Shown here piece after piece: positions 33,788-42,216 of a stretch of 64,000 nt of DNA. The DNA is taken from NCBI RefSeq assembly GCF_004365875.1, contig NZ_SODF01000004.1:248001-312000 (forward strand), written 5' to 3'. Both the position numbers and the translations under genes were made by a program. The stretch is from Kribbella kalugense (lineage in GTDB: Bacteria; Actinomycetota; Actinomycetes; Propionibacteriales; Kribbellaceae). The notes beneath the pieces were generated by a model that saw only the letters and a list, made by a program, of their open reading frames with translations, ran no database searches and was not told the DNA's origin. How positions within the stretch are numbered: the first letter of the stretch is position 1; every line of letters begins with the position of its first letter.

Positions 33788-35260
33788 CGCCTCATCCGAC
33801 CCGCCTGTATCAGCAGGCGGGTCGGTCTGCGTTCTGGTCCGGATGATGCCGTAGGCAACGAGTGCCGCCGCGAAAGCGGTGAGGGTCAGGCCGGCAACGG
33901 TGACTGCCTGGTGGAACTCCGCGGTCTGATGCCCGCTCCAGTTCGGTGTGGCGATCGGGCCGGTGAAGAGTACGGCGAGAATCGTGCCGGTGACTGCGAT
34001 CCCGGCGCCGGTGGTGACCTCGCTGGCGGTGTCGATCAGGGCCGCTCCGATCGTGGTCCGGTTCTTCGGCAGACCACGCAGTACATTGACCCCGGCAACG
34101 ACACCGACCACGCGCATCCCGGCCGCCACGAGTACGAGAGCGACCGCAACGGCGACGTACCCGAACCTGCCGAGCACCGCGTAGACGGCGAGCCCGGCGA
34201 CGACTGACGCGGCGCTCATCCAGGCGGCTCGGCCGAGGCCGACCCGTCGTACGAATGGACCGATCAACGCACCGCCCGCGACGAGTACGACGACCTGCGG
34301 CAGCATCCCGATCGCGGCGAGCGCCGGCGTCCATCCCCAGTCGAGCTGCAGTTGCAGCGTCACCAGATAGCCGAGGCCGGCGGTCGCGAGCCCGGCCGCG
34401 GCCTTGAATGCCAGGCCGCTGGAAACCAGCGGGTGGGCGACGAGCTTGGGATCAAGCAGCGGGTACCGGGCCGAACGCTCGCGTAAGAAGAAGAGAATCG
34501 CCCCCACTAGAGCCGCTGCCGTGGTCGCCCACGGAGCCCACGATTCCATGCCCTCGTTGACGAACAGCGTGGGGGCGACCAGCGCGAGCACGATCGTCGC
34601 TGTACCCAGCAATGCGCCCGCGATATCTATCGGATCGCGGTGCAGTTCGGCCGGGACGTCGGACGCGATGCCGAGTCGGACTCCTATGATCGCGAGTACG
34701 GCGACCGGCACGTTCACCAGGAGCAGGACCTGCCAAGGTGCGATCGCGAGCACGAAGCCGCCCGCGGTCGGGCCGACTGCGAGCCCGACCAGGCCCACGG
34801 TCGAGATGAGCGTGGTCGCGCGGACCCGGAGACCGTCGCCCTCGAACAGCCGGAACGACAGTGCCAGCGATCCCGGTGTGGTCATCGCGGCCGCGACGCC
34901 CATCGCGACCCGGACGGCGATGAGCTGCTCCACGTTGGAGACGAAGGCGGTCGCGAGGCTCGCGACGCCGAGCAGAACGAGTCCGATCAGCATGATCCGC
35001 CGCCGGCCGAACCGGTCGGCGATCGCGCCGAAGGCCAGCATCAGTCCGCCGAACACGACGGCGTACGCGCCCGTCACCCACTGCAGCGCGGTGGTCGAGG
35101 CATGCAGTTCGCGGCCGATGGTGGGCAGGGCGACGTTCAGGATCGAGTTGTCCAGCATCTCGAACAGGAACACCGCGGACAGTCCGGCCAGCGCCACCCA
35201 CGCCTCCCGCAAGGATCGGGGCGAGTGAGCTGCTATGACAGTTGTCTGATCGGAGGACAT
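33737..35260 (-). CDS. MFS exporter of the DHA2 type
   Basis: The protein has 507 residues and about 14 membrane helices. DHA2 motif D appears as LFEMLDNSILNVALPTIG (~30-47) and motif A as GAIADRFGRRRIMLIGL. The C-terminal ~30 residues are hydrophilic (RTQTDPPADTGGSDEASLAR). It is divergent from a TetR regulator, separated by a 49-bp operator-rich gap, and is the obvious target of that regulator. The ATG at 35260 borders the first operator hexamer. Its 3' end overlaps padR by 51 bp on the opposite strand. Export of a toxic compound is likely; the substrate is not predictable. Confidence 0.92.
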   Translation of the reverse strand: MSSDQTTVIAAHSPRSLREAWVALAGLSAVFLFEMLDNSILNVALPTIGRELHASTTALQWVTGAYAVVFGGLMLAFGAIADRFGRRRIMLIGLVLLGVASLATAFVSNVEQLIAVRVAMGVAAAMTTPGSLALSFRLFEGDGLRVRATTLISTVGLVGLAVGPTAGGFVLAIAPWQVLLLVNVPVAVLAIIGVRLGIASDVPAELHRDPIDIAGALLGTATIVLALVAPTLFVNEGMESWAPWATTAAALVGAILFFLRERSARYPLLDPKLVAHPLVSSGLAFKAAAGLATAGLGYLVTLQLQLDWGWTPALAAIGMLPQVVVLVAGGALIGPFVRRVGLGRAAWMSAASVVAGLAVYAVLGRFGYVAVAVALVLVAAGMRVVGVVAGVNVLRGLPKNRTTIGAALIDTASEVTTGAGIAVTGTILAVLFTGPIATPNWSGHQTAEFHQAVTVAGLTLTAFAAALVAYGIIRTRTQTDPPADTGGSDEASLARVGVGDDRSVGEQ

Positions 35261-35291
35261 GTCACTAGGTTAAGTGACTAAACTTAGTGAC
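35261..35291. promoter_or_regulatory. TetR operator: three GTCACT/AGTGAC hexamers
   Basis: GTCACT (35261-35266) and AGTGAC (35273-35278) form a dyad with a 6-bp centre. A second AGTGAC (35286-35291) is 13 bp further. The cluster fills the gap between the MFS and TetR genes and abuts the MFS start codon. Confidence 0.65.
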
Positions 35292-35309
35292 ACAAGAGAG
35301 TGGGGTCAG

Positions 35310-35918
35310 ATGCCTAGAACCGGAGCCCGCGGCGGACCGCAGACCCGTCAGCGGATCTCGAACGTCGCGACCCAGTTGTTCCAGGAGCGCGGATTCGACA
35401 CCGTCACGGTCGCCGAGGTCGCCCGGGAGGCCGGGGTCTCGAGCGTGACGGTCTTCAAGCACTTCCCGCGCAAGGAGGACCTCCTCCTGGACCGGACCGA
35501 CGACGCCACCGACCTGCTGCGCTCGGCGGTGCGCGATCGCGCCGCGGACGTCGACGTACTGACGTCTCTGCGTACGGCGACACTCGGCCTCGTCGATGCC
35601 CGTCATGCGCTCTCCGGGATCAAGGACGGATCGATCCCCTTCTACCAGACTGTCGCGGCGTCACCCGCGCTGATCTCGCGGGCGCGCGAGATCGCCTCCG
35701 AGCTCCAGCAGACCCTTACTGACGAGCTCGACCAGGACCCGGTCTTCGCCGGCGACGCGTCGCTACTCGCGGCCTTCTTCATCGCCGGTTACACCACGGT
35801 CCTGGTCGAAACCGCCCGGCGAATCACCGCCGGCGACCCGTCGGACACCGTGGCAGACGACCATCGGGCCCGCGTCGAGCACCTCTTCAACGCCCTCCGC
35901 CACGGCTTCGCGGACTAG
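35310..35918 (+). CDS. TetR-family transcriptional regulator
   Basis: The protein has 202 residues. Residues ~10-55 form the HTH (QTRQRISNVATQLFQERGFD, TVAEVAREAGVSSVTVFKHF, PRKEDLLL). The C-terminal all-helical domain binds ligand and dimerises. ATG 35310 is preferred to GTG 35274 because it follows GAGAGTGGGG and because the GTG lies inside the operator. It probably represses the divergent MFS exporter. The 3' end overlaps the convergent transglutaminase-like gene by 4 bp. Confidence 0.92.
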   Translation: MPRTGARGGPQTRQRISNVATQLFQERGFDTVTVAEVAREAGVSSVTVFKHFPRKEDLLLDRTDDATDLLRSAVRDRAADVDVLTSLRTATLGLVDARHALSGIKDGSIPFYQTVAASPALISRAREIASELQQTLTDELDQDPVFAGDASLLAAFFIAGYTTVLVETARRITAGDPSDTVADDHRARVEHLFNALRHGFAD

Positions 35919-36772
35919 ACCTCGATCCAGGCGAAGGGGGCGCCGGTGGGGGAGGTGATGTAGGAGCGGCTGGCGAAGGTCAGGTCGGGGTTGGTGCGGT
36001 AGAGGTCGTTGACCTCCTTCGTCGCCGTCTCGTCTCCGTTGTCGGAGGCAACCATCAGGCGGGCGATCTGGTCGGTGAGGTCGACGTCCGCGTCGTCCAG
36101 GGACGCGGACATCGCGCCCCAGTTGTCCCAGAGCAGCAGTTCGTCGCCGTTCAGGTGGGCGAGCTGGAGGTGGACGTAGTTCCGGACGAACCACGCGCCG
36201 CCGATCGGCGTCCCGGGATCGACCCCGAAGACGTCGGGATCGAGTTCGCCGGCCCGGATGCCGAGCCAGACCTCGGCGGCCGAGCGGAACGGCCCGCGGG
36301 GGAGATCCTGTACGTCGAACGGGCGGTCCTCGGCCGGATCGAGCTGCGCGTCGATCATCACCCACCGATCCCCGTTCCAGTACTCCGCGACGACGTGATC
36401 GTGGTTGTACCCGGCCGCGAAGTAGTCCGCGAACCCGATCCGGCTGCGGGCCGGGATCCCCTTGTGGCGCAGGGCGGAGACGAACATCAGCGTGTAGTCC
36501 CGGCAGCACCCGACGATCCGATCGACCGGCTCGCGCGGCACGGCGAGCGCCGTACCGTTGCGCTTCTGGTCCGTGGTGAGCATCGCCGCCACCCACCGAT
36601 GATCGATCTCGGCCAGCCGCTCGCCGGTGAACTCGATGCCGCCGCCGCGGTAGTGGATCAACAGGTTGCGAACCACCGCCCCGATTCCGGGCAGGTCGTC
36701 CGGCAGTGCGTCGAACAGCTGCGCGTGTACGCCGGGATCGCTGAACCGGCTCTGAGTCATGTAGTCCATCAC
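35915..36772 (-). CDS. Transglutaminase-like cysteine protease-fold protein
   Basis: The protein has 285 residues and a transglutaminase-core triad. The Cys is in VGCCRDYTLMFVSALRHKGI (~88-107), the His in YNHDHVVAEYW (~122-132) and the Asp in VMIDAQLDP (~137-145). No signal peptide is seen, so it acts in the cytoplasm, perhaps as a peptidase or amidase. The GTG at 36772 overlaps the stop of the upstream MerR-type regulator by 4 bp (GTGA), so the pair is an operon with coupled translation. The substrate is unknown. Confidence 0.85.
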   Translation of the reverse strand: MMDYMTQSRFSDPGVHAQLFDALPDDLPGIGAVVRNLLIHYRGGGIEFTGERLAEIDHRWVAAMLTTDQKRNGTALAVPREPVDRIVGCCRDYTLMFVSALRHKGIPARSRIGFADYFAAGYNHDHVVAEYWNGDRWVMIDAQLDPAEDRPFDVQDLPRGPFRSAAEVWLGIRAGELDPDVFGVDPGTPIGGAWFVRNYVHLQLAHLNGDELLLWDNWGAMSASLDDADVDLTDQIARLMVASDNGDETATKEVNDLYRTNPDLTFASRSYITSPTGAPFAWIEV

Positions 36773-37593
36773 GCGTTCCTCTCAACAATGGGCAGGGCAA
36801 TGTCGACGGCCGGCTGGTCACGCGGGATCGACTGGCAGTCGGGCAGGTAGACCTCGCGCGGTGGACCGGCCTCGGGTAGTCCGGCCGCGCGGACCCAGTC
36901 GATGACGAGGTCGTAGGCGAGCATGATCCGCGGGAAGACGCACTCGTCCATCGTGATGGTGCAGTACGCCTCGCGGTGGGCCGGCTCGACCCGGATCGTG
37001 ATCGGCCCGGACGGATCCACCAGCCCGTCGAACGGCATGCACACCTCGACGGTCGCCTCGGCCTCCGGGGTCACGGCGCCGTGGTAGATCACCCACGACT
37101 CCCCGGTCAGCGTCGCGCCTGCGGCTCGCAGATAGGCGCTGATCTCGTAGGTCGACGACACGATTACCCCGATCAGGGACTGCTGATCGGTGTCGGCGCG
37201 GATCGTCGCGATCTTCGTCGCTGGTACGTCGCGGATCAGCACTGGCCGGGGTGATAGTCCGGGGGTGCCGGTTCGGCTCAGGCGGTCGCGTAAGTACTGG
37301 AGGGTCGAGCGCCGGGACGCGGTGGTCGCCTCTTCGGCCGCCCACCAGCGGTCCAGCCGGATCAGGGCTTCCTCGTCCGATCCCGCGAGTACTTCGGCGA
37401 TCTTGGTCAGCGGCATGTCGAGCTGTCGCAGCACGCTGATCCGGCGGGCGCGCTCGAGTTGCTCTTCGTCGTAGAACCGGTAGCCGTTGGCCGGGTCCAC
37501 TTGAGCCGGGGGGAGTAGTCCCGACACGTCGTACAGCCGCAATGCCTTGTGTGAGAGCCCGGTGCGTCGCCCGAACTCACTGATCGTCAACAC
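36769..37593 (-). CDS. MerR-family regulator with GyrI-like effector domain
   Basis: The protein has 274 residues. The winged HTH is at 1-70 (LTISEFGRRTGLSHKALRLY, GYRFYDEEQLERARRISVLR), with a linker helix to ~105. A GyrI/AraC-effector-like domain fills 120-270 (PVLIRDVPATKIATIRADTD, EAYCTITMDECVFPRIMLAY). This is the BmrR-like layout, in which the C-terminal domain binds amphipathic or cationic molecules. The start is GTG 37593. It leads the operon with the transglutaminase-like gene. Autoregulation is likely, but no 19-bp-spaced promoter was identified with confidence. Confidence 0.9.
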   Translation of the reverse strand: MLTISEFGRRTGLSHKALRLYDVSGLLPPAQVDPANGYRFYDEEQLERARRISVLRQLDMPLTKIAEVLAGSDEEALIRLDRWWAAEEATTASRRSTLQYLRDRLSRTGTPGLSPRPVLIRDVPATKIATIRADTDQQSLIGVIVSSTYEISAYLRAAGATLTGESWVIYHGAVTPEAEATVEVCMPFDGLVDPSGPITIRVEPAHREAYCTITMDECVFPRIMLAYDLVIDWVRAAGLPEAGPPREVYLPDCQSIPRDQPAVDIALPIVERNA

Positions 37594-37669
37594 CAGACCA
37601 TCAAACCCTCTGCCCCAAGGGCAAGGTAAAGGCCCACCGCTCGCTTCGCTCGCGGCGGGAGTGGGGTTG

Positions 37670-38056
37670 TCACACCGGGAACAGCTTCAGATCCGGTTCT
37701 ACCCACCCGATGCGCGCCTCCGCCGACGCCAGCGTTCGTGAGCTGTAGAAGCGGGTCAGCAGCCGCTTGTCGAGCAGCCCGGGGTTGCGTTGCACCAGGT
37801 CATCGAAGGCCTCACCTGGCACCTCGCTCATGTGGTACGCCGTCAGCTCGACCCAAGCCCTGCTCACGGTGGCGTTGTACTTCTGCGGCGCCCCGGCGTA
37901 CCGCGCCGTCCGCTGGATCCCATCACTGATCACATCCACCGCCCCGGCCGTCCCACACCGCTGCACCGCAAGCCACGTCAACCGCAGGTGCTCCCGATGT
38001 CCAAACCGCGAGGCGGTCGACATCACTTCACCCATCAACTCGTCGAACTCGCTCAT
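37670..38056 (-). CDS. Conserved hypothetical protein in operon with MarR
   Basis: The 128-residue soluble helical protein starts MSEFDELMGEVMSTASRFGH. It contains HREHLRLTWLAVQRCGTAGA (~21-40) and YSSRTLASAEARIGWVEPDL near the end. I do not recognise a named family with certainty. The start overlaps the marR stop by ATGA (38053-38056), so it is co-translated with the regulator and may be its functional partner or target. No membrane segment or signal peptide is visible. Confidence 0.75.
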   Translation of the reverse strand: MSEFDELMGEVMSTASRFGHREHLRLTWLAVQRCGTAGAVDVISDGIQRTARYAGAPQKYNATVSRAWVELTAYHMSEVPGEAFDDLVQRNPGLLDKRLLTRFYSSRTLASAEARIGWVEPDLKLFPV

Positions 38057-38460
38057 GATGCCGCCAACGCGGTCAGCACTCGCCGGGCTTGTGCGATCGC
38101 GGTCTGCGGTACGCCGTCCAGCGCCCGCGACTCCAACGCCGCGAACGCCTTCGTCACCCGAGCCGCTTTCCGGGCGCCGGCCTCGGTCAGCGAGATCTCG
38201 ACCGCCCGCCGGTCGCGGGCGCGCGGCGCCCTGGCCAGCAACGCCCTGTCCGCAAGGCGATCGAGTACGCCGGTCAGCGTCGTCGGCCGCACCCCGGCGG
38301 CGACCCCGATCTCGGACACCGTCCGCGGCTGCCCGTCCGCGAGGTTCGCCAGTACGTTCATCTCAGAAGCTGTCAGATCGGCCAGCTCCGTCCCCAGCAC
38401 CTGCAGCGTCACGTGCGTCGCCCGCTGCAGCAACACCAACATCGACTCGTCATTTGCCAC
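38053..38460 (-). CDS. MarR-family transcriptional regulator
   Basis: The protein has 135 residues. The HTH and wing run from ~25 to 100 (LTASEMNVLANLADGQPRTV, VGVRPTTLTGVLDRLADRAL with small differences, RDRRAVEISLTEAGA). The N- and C-terminal helices form the dimer interface. The start is GTG 38460; TAATCT on the minus strand ends 6 nt upstream, which predicts a leaderless message. GGAT-type repeats around the promoter (38461-38495) could be its operator. It is co-transcribed with the hypothetical gene at 37670. Confidence 0.9.
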   Translation of the reverse strand: MANDESMLVLLQRATHVTLQVLGTELADLTASEMNVLANLADGQPRTVSEIGVAAGVRPTTLTGVLDRLADRALLARAPRARDRRAVEISLTEAGARKAARVTKAFAALESRALDGVPQTAIAQARRVLTALAAS

Positions 38461-38466
38461 GGATCC

Positions 38467-38472
38467 AGATTA
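38467..38472 (-). promoter_or_regulatory. Leaderless -10 box of the MarR operon
   Basis: TAATCT (38472-38467 on the minus strand) is 6 nt before GTG 38460. Repeats of GGATA/GGATT surround it and are candidates for MarR binding. Confidence 0.45.
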
Positions 38473-38580
38473 TCCGAATCCGTAGTATCCGCCACCGAGT
38501 TTCTGTGAGCCGGGTCACTCCAGGGAACGTCAGTCTGAGGTCCGTCCTCTTCCGGGTGTCTGAGTTGAGGAGGAGGAGTT

Positions 38581-39879
38581 ATGCGACGGATCGTGGCTGG
38601 GGTGCACGGCGTGCTGGCTGGGTTGCATGTCTGGTGGGCGACGGGAACGACGTGGCCGGCGGCGGATGAGCGCAGTCTGTCGATGGCGGTGCTGGGTGGG
38701 CAGGCGAGCTTCGCGCCGCGCGTTGTGCTGCCGCTGGCGTTGTTGCACGTCTTGCTGGCGGTCGCGATTCTGACGAGCGAGCGCTGGAAGCTGAGCAGGC
38801 TGGTGGTCGGCGTGCTGGCGGCTGGTCTGGCGGCACGTGCGGCCGCCGGGCTGGTCTGGATCACCGGCGTCGGTACCACTCCGGCCTTTTACTGGCTCAA
38901 CCTGCTTGTCTACACACCGATTTGCATCGCACTGTGCGTCGCCGACCTCAAGATGCTGCGAGTGCGCCGGCTGAAGGCAGCCCTGGTCGCAGGCCCAGTT
39001 GCCGTCGTGACAGTGCTCGCATTGATTGCGTACGTCTACCAGCCGGCCGAGCGGCCGCACCCCGCCGCGTCAGTTGACTCCAGGTACGTCGACACGCCGC
39101 TGGCGCGCATCCACTACCTGCAACGCGGCACCGGCTCACCGGTCGTCCTCCTGTCGCCCGGCGCAGCGCCGGCCTCAGCCTGGAACGCCGAGTTGGCCGA
39201 CCTGGCCCGCGACCACGCCGTCTACGCGGTCGACCTGCCAGGACAAGGGGAGACCCGTCTGCACGACGAACGGTTCACCTTCGACCTCAACGGCATGACC
39301 ACAGCACTTGGCCAGTTCCTCGACGCCCTGCACCTCCCGCGAGTCGCGCTCGGCGGGAACTCATGGAGCGGCGGCTGGGGGCTCGCCTACGCGCAGCGAC
39401 ACCCGGACCGGGTCAGCAAGCTCGTACTGCTCGCCCCGTCCGGTCTGGACGAGCCGGACGTCTGGAGCTGGGAGATCCTCAAGCAGCCACTCGTCGGCGA
39501 GGCTCTCGCCAAGTTGGCGGCGAACCGCAGCATGGTCGAGTCGGCGGTCCGCGGCCTGTTCGCACACCAGGAGCTGGTGACCCCGCAGCTCGTCGACTCG
39601 ATGTGGATTCCCGGAACGTATCGTGACAACGTGCGATCCATGTACGCGCTCGAGCGCGGCCTCGACTGGAGCGTCACCGAGAAGGCACTTCCGTCGACGG
39701 GGCAACCCACGCTGGTGCTGTGGGGCGACCGCGACACCGTGCTGCCGGTCGCCCAGGCCGCGCGGTTCGGGAAGTTGTTGCCGAACGCAACCGTGCGGGT
39801 GCTTCCGGACTGCGGGCACGCACTCACCGTCGACTGCGCGGATCGGGTCACGCCGCTGCTGTCAGCCTATCTAAAATGA
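38581..39879 (+). CDS. DUF3995-like membrane domain fused to alpha/beta hydrolase
   Basis: The protein has 432 residues. Residues 1-155 hold four membrane helices of DUF3995 type (VLAGLHVWWATGTTWPAADE, VVLPLALLHVLLAVAILTSE, GLAARAAAGLVWITGVG, VVTVLALIAYVY). Residues ~165-432 form a typical alpha/beta hydrolase: VVLLSPGAAPASAWNAELAD, nucleophile Ser in GGNSWSGGWG, acid Asp in LWGDRDTVLP, and His in DCGHALTVD. The hydrolase is therefore tethered to the membrane. ATG 38581 follows GAGGAGGAGGAG. Its stop overlaps the ECF sigma gene (ATGA), so it starts a three-gene operon. Confidence 0.85.
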   Translation: MRRIVAGVHGVLAGLHVWWATGTTWPAADERSLSMAVLGGQASFAPRVVLPLALLHVLLAVAILTSERWKLSRLVVGVLAAGLAARAAAGLVWITGVGTTPAFYWLNLLVYTPICIALCVADLKMLRVRRLKAALVAGPVAVVTVLALIAYVYQPAERPHPAASVDSRYVDTPLARIHYLQRGTGSPVVLLSPGAAPASAWNAELADLARDHAVYAVDLPGQGETRLHDERFTFDLNGMTTALGQFLDALHLPRVALGGNSWSGGWGLAYAQRHPDRVSKLVLLAPSGLDEPDVWSWEILKQPLVGEALAKLAANRSMVESAVRGLFAHQELVTPQLVDSMWIPGTYRDNVRSMYALERGLDWSVTEKALPSTGQPTLVLWGDRDTVLPVAQAARFGKLLPNATVRVLPDCGHALTVDCADRVTPLLSAYLK

Positions 39880-40382
39880 CGCAGCCTCAGATGATCGAGG
39901 AGCGTCTGGTCCGGGCGGCGCAACGGGGTGACACCGTGGCGATGAACGAGCTGCTCGACGGCCTCACGCCGTACGTCGGAAAGATCTGCGGACCGATCGC
40001 CCTCGGCGACGGACCCGATGCGGCGCAGGAAGCGCTGATCGCGATCTTCCGCGGACTGCACGGCTTGGAGAACCCGGCCGCACTGTTCGGCTGGGCCCGG
40101 GCGATCGCCGTCCGTGAGGCGGTCCGGGTCGCGCGCCGCGGGCAGCGACAGCAGCCGGCCGAGCTCGCGGAGCTGCCGGCCGCGGACGATCCGCAACTGC
40201 TGGTCGACGTACAGGATGTGCTGCGGCGACTGTCGCCGGAGCACCGCGCAGTCCTGGTACTGCGGGATCTCGAAGGACTGGACGAACAGGCAGCCGCCGC
40301 CGTACTCGACGTCCCACCCGGTACGGCGAAGTCGAGGCTGCACCGGGCCCGGGCGAGTTTTCGGAAGGCGTGGAGATCATGA
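39876..40382 (+). CDS. ECF-type RNA polymerase sigma factor
   Basis: The protein has 168 residues. Region 2 is at ~8-75 (LVRAAQRGDTVAMNELLDGL, GDGPDAAQEALIAIFRGLHG). Region 4 is at ~105-165 (LRRLSPEHRAVLVLRDLEGL, AAAVLDVPPGTAKSRLHRAR). The start ATG 39876 overlaps the hydrolase stop; the longer frame to 39720 is rejected because it lies inside that gene. No zinc-type anti-sigma gene follows; a small SRPBCC-like gene does, overlapping by ATGA. The membrane-bound hydrolase encoded upstream is a candidate for signal sensing, which would be an unusual pairing. Confidence 0.88.
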   Translation: MTQPQMIEERLVRAAQRGDTVAMNELLDGLTPYVGKICGPIALGDGPDAAQEALIAIFRGLHGLENPAALFGWARAIAVREAVRVARRGQRQQPAELAELPAADDPQLLVDVQDVLRRLSPEHRAVLVLRDLEGLDEQAAAAVLDVPPGTAKSRLHRARASFRKAWRS

Positions 40383-40834
40383 CGGACTGGCCAGAGACAG
40401 AGCTGACGGATGTCGAGCGGTTCCGCGCCCTCGCCGCCGGCGTACCGGGCGCCGCGGTCACCGAACGCGTCCTGACGGCTGAACCCGATCAGGTGAAGGC
40501 GATGCTGGCCGACCTGACGATCTTCGCCGAGATTCAGGCCGACCTCGTCTCGGCAACTGTGCTCGAACGCGACGGCGACCGGGTCGTCGTGCTGGCGAAG
40601 GGCCGACGCGGCCAACGTGCGCGGCTGACGGGTCAGTTCCGGCCGGGGTGGTGCTGGCTGCAGAGCCGGTTCCTGATCATCGGCATGGCCGTCGCGGCTG
40701 AGCCGGGCGGCGGTACTCGCGTGGCTCTGACCGGTGGCATTCGCGTGCCGGGCCGGGCCGCGATCGTGCCGATCCGCGTCCGGCAGGAGAGTGCCAAGAC
40801 GCTGCAGCGTTTGGAGCGGTTGCTCAGGGCTTGA
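40379..40834 (+). CDS. Small SRPBCC-like (START-fold) protein
   Basis: The protein has 151 residues from ATG 40379, which overlaps the sigma factor stop; ATG 40370 is an alternative. After a helical N-terminus (VERFRALAAGVPGAAVTERV) comes an alternating beta pattern (FAEIQADLVSATVLERDGDR, RARLTGQFRPGWCWLQSRFL, RVALTGGIRVPGR) compatible with a START/polyketide-cyclase-like ligand-binding fold. That assignment is tentative. It is the third gene of the hydrolase/sigma operon. It overlaps the convergent SGNH hydrolase by 11 bp. It might act as a sensor or anti-sigma-like partner; nothing in the sequence proves this. Confidence 0.65.
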   Translation: MTDWPETELTDVERFRALAAGVPGAAVTERVLTAEPDQVKAMLADLTIFAEIQADLVSATVLERDGDRVVVLAKGRRGQRARLTGQFRPGWCWLQSRFLIIGMAVAAEPGGGTRVALTGGIRVPGRAAIVPIRVRQESAKTLQRLERLLRA

Positions 40835-41591
40835 GTACGCCAGCGGGGAGTGCGGCGAGCAGGGCGTCGGCGTGGCGGCGGTAGCCGAGGTTGTTCGGGT
40901 GGAACGCATCCTGGGCGAGCATGCCGCGCCACGGCGGACGCGCGTACCGGGAGACCTCCGCAACCGGCAGCCCGCGGGACGTGGCCGTGTTGCTGATCAG
41001 CTGGTTGATACCGGCGACGTACGGGCTGACAGCGCCACCGATCCGCCAGAGCCGGTCTGGAACGGTCAGGTCCATCACGACCGACGACGAGGGGAGTCCG
41101 TCGATCACCTGACTGAGGTGGTCGCGGAACCGCTTCGGTGGGGTAGCGAGGATGTCGTTGCTGCCGATGCCACAGGTGACCAGTGCGGGCGTCAGTCCGT
41201 CCAGCAGTGGGAGCTGGTCGTCCAGCACGTGCCGTGTCTGCGCACCGGACCGGGACAGGTTCAGCACCCGCCACGGCGTGCCCTTCCGGCGCAGTGCGTT
41301 CAGCACCTGACCGACGTACCCGTGCAGTGGTGACGACGCGCCCAGCCCCTGTGCGGTCGAGTCACCCAGGACGACCCACAGCGGTCCGTCTGTCGACAGT
41401 GCGGCGGTGTTCTGCTGCGTCCAGTACTCCGCGTACGTCCGCGCCTGCACGTCGACGTACGCCACGCCGTCCAACCAACGCTGCACAGCCAGCCGCGAGC
41501 TGGTCCGCTCAGCCTCGCCCCAGCGCATGATCGCGTGGTGCAGGGCGCCAATTGGCGTGGTTCGTGCACGGCTGCGCCGCAGCAGAAACAT
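40824..41591 (-). CDS. SGNH/GDSL-type esterase or lipase
   Basis: The protein has 255 residues. SGNH blocks appear in order: GDST in WVVLGDSTAQGLGAS (~70-84), Gly in LNLSRSGAQT, Asn in CGIGSNDIL, and the Asp-His pair in QDAFHPNNLGY (~230-240). The first ~65 residues are basic and helical, without a clear signal peptide. The ATG at 41591 follows GGGGGG. Acyl-ester hydrolysis is expected; the substrate is unknown. The last bases overlap the convergent SRPBCC-like gene. Confidence 0.9.
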   Translation of the reverse strand: MFLLRRSRARTTPIGALHHAIMRWGEAERTSSRLAVQRWLDGVAYVDVQARTYAEYWTQQNTAALSTDGPLWVVLGDSTAQGLGASSPLHGYVGQVLNALRRKGTPWRVLNLSRSGAQTRHVLDDQLPLLDGLTPALVTCGIGSNDILATPPKRFRDHLSQVIDGLPSSSVVMDLTVPDRLWRIGGAVSPYVAGINQLISNTATSRGLPVAEVSRYARPPWRGMLAQDAFHPNNLGYRRHADALLAALPAGVLKP

Positions 41592-41685
41592 CGATCCCCC
41601 CAGAGATGAACATCAGGTGACCGATGAATGTACAGGCGGAAGGTTAACAACCCTCAGAGCGCGCGCAACACGACCACTTACAGCT

Positions 41686-41718
41686 CCGGCCGGAACCTGA
41701 GGGACAGGTCCCGGCCGG
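41686..41718 (-). terminator. Hairpin downstream of the small secreted protein gene
   Basis: CCGGCCGG-n-ACCT (41686-41698) pairs with AGGT-n-CCGGCCGG (41706-41718) with one mismatch. It lies 10 bp beyond the stop at 41729. No T-run is present. Confidence 0.55.
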
Positions 41719-41728
41719 ATGCCTGGGG

Positions 41729-42052
41729 TCAGGCGGGATGCGCCGCGGAGTGGTCGCGGCGGCGCTGAACGCCGACCATGATCCCCAGCCCGATGCCACC
41801 CAGCGCGATGCCGCCCAAGGCACCGAGCGCGGCGGAACTCGCATCGACGGCAGGTGCCGCCTGCGTGGTCGCGGCCGGCAGGGTCGGGTCCAGAGTTCGC
41901 TCGATGGATCCACCACCCGGTTCGGGCGGCAGTTGCGCCATCGCCGGCGCGGCGGTTGTCATGAAGGCGACCGTGACTGCGGCGCCTGCGGCCAGCCGGA
42001 CGAGCCGGGTGGTCATGGACTGCTTCGTGGTGCGCGTTGCGGTGGTGTTCAT
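41729..42052 (-). CDS. Small exported protein with C-terminal membrane anchor
   Basis: The protein has 107 residues. The signal peptide is at 1-38 (TRLVRLAAGAAVTVAFMTTA, cleavage after APAMA). A Pro/Thr-rich linker follows, then a glycine-rich hydrophobic helix near the C-terminus (LGALGGIALGGIGLGIMVGV) with a basic stop-transfer (QRRRDHS). The layout recalls tail-anchored or sorting-signal-like proteins, but no LPXTG motif is present. ATG 42052 follows GGAAGGA. It is divergent from the large BTAD-STAND-WD40 regulator and shares its promoter region, so it may belong to that regulon. Confidence 0.7.
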   Translation of the reverse strand: MNTTATRTTKQSMTTRLVRLAAGAAVTVAFMTTAAPAMAQLPPEPGGGSIERTLDPTLPAATTQAAPAVDASSAALGALGGIALGGIGLGIMVGVQRRRDHSAAHPA

Positions 42053-42135
42053 AGCGTCCTTCCCTCTTCCGGCGGGACCGCCGTTGTTGGCTGTCCGGGT
42101 GCGCCTCGAGGTGTTGGCACCGTTCTCCCGCCCGC

Positions 42136-42174
42136 CGGTATCGCGCCGGGACGAAGCGGTATCACCGCGGTATC
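42136..42174. promoter_or_regulatory. SARP-box candidate: three CGGTATC heptamers in helical phase
   Basis: CGGTATC starts at 42136, 42157 and 42168 (spacing 21 and 11 bp); the last two share the octamer GCGGTATC. SARP DNA-binding domains recognise heptameric direct repeats 11 or 22 bp apart. The array lies 43 bp upstream of the GTG of a SARP-type gene and upstream of the divergent small exported protein. Confidence 0.6.
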
Positions 42175-42216
42175 GGCGGCCTTGACGGCCGCCTGCAACC
42201 GGTGGAGTGTCGAAGA

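Noticed and set aside
41729..42052. Sortase-anchored surface protein
   Set aside because: The C-terminal helix and basic tail fit, but no LPXTG-like motif and no sortase gene are present.
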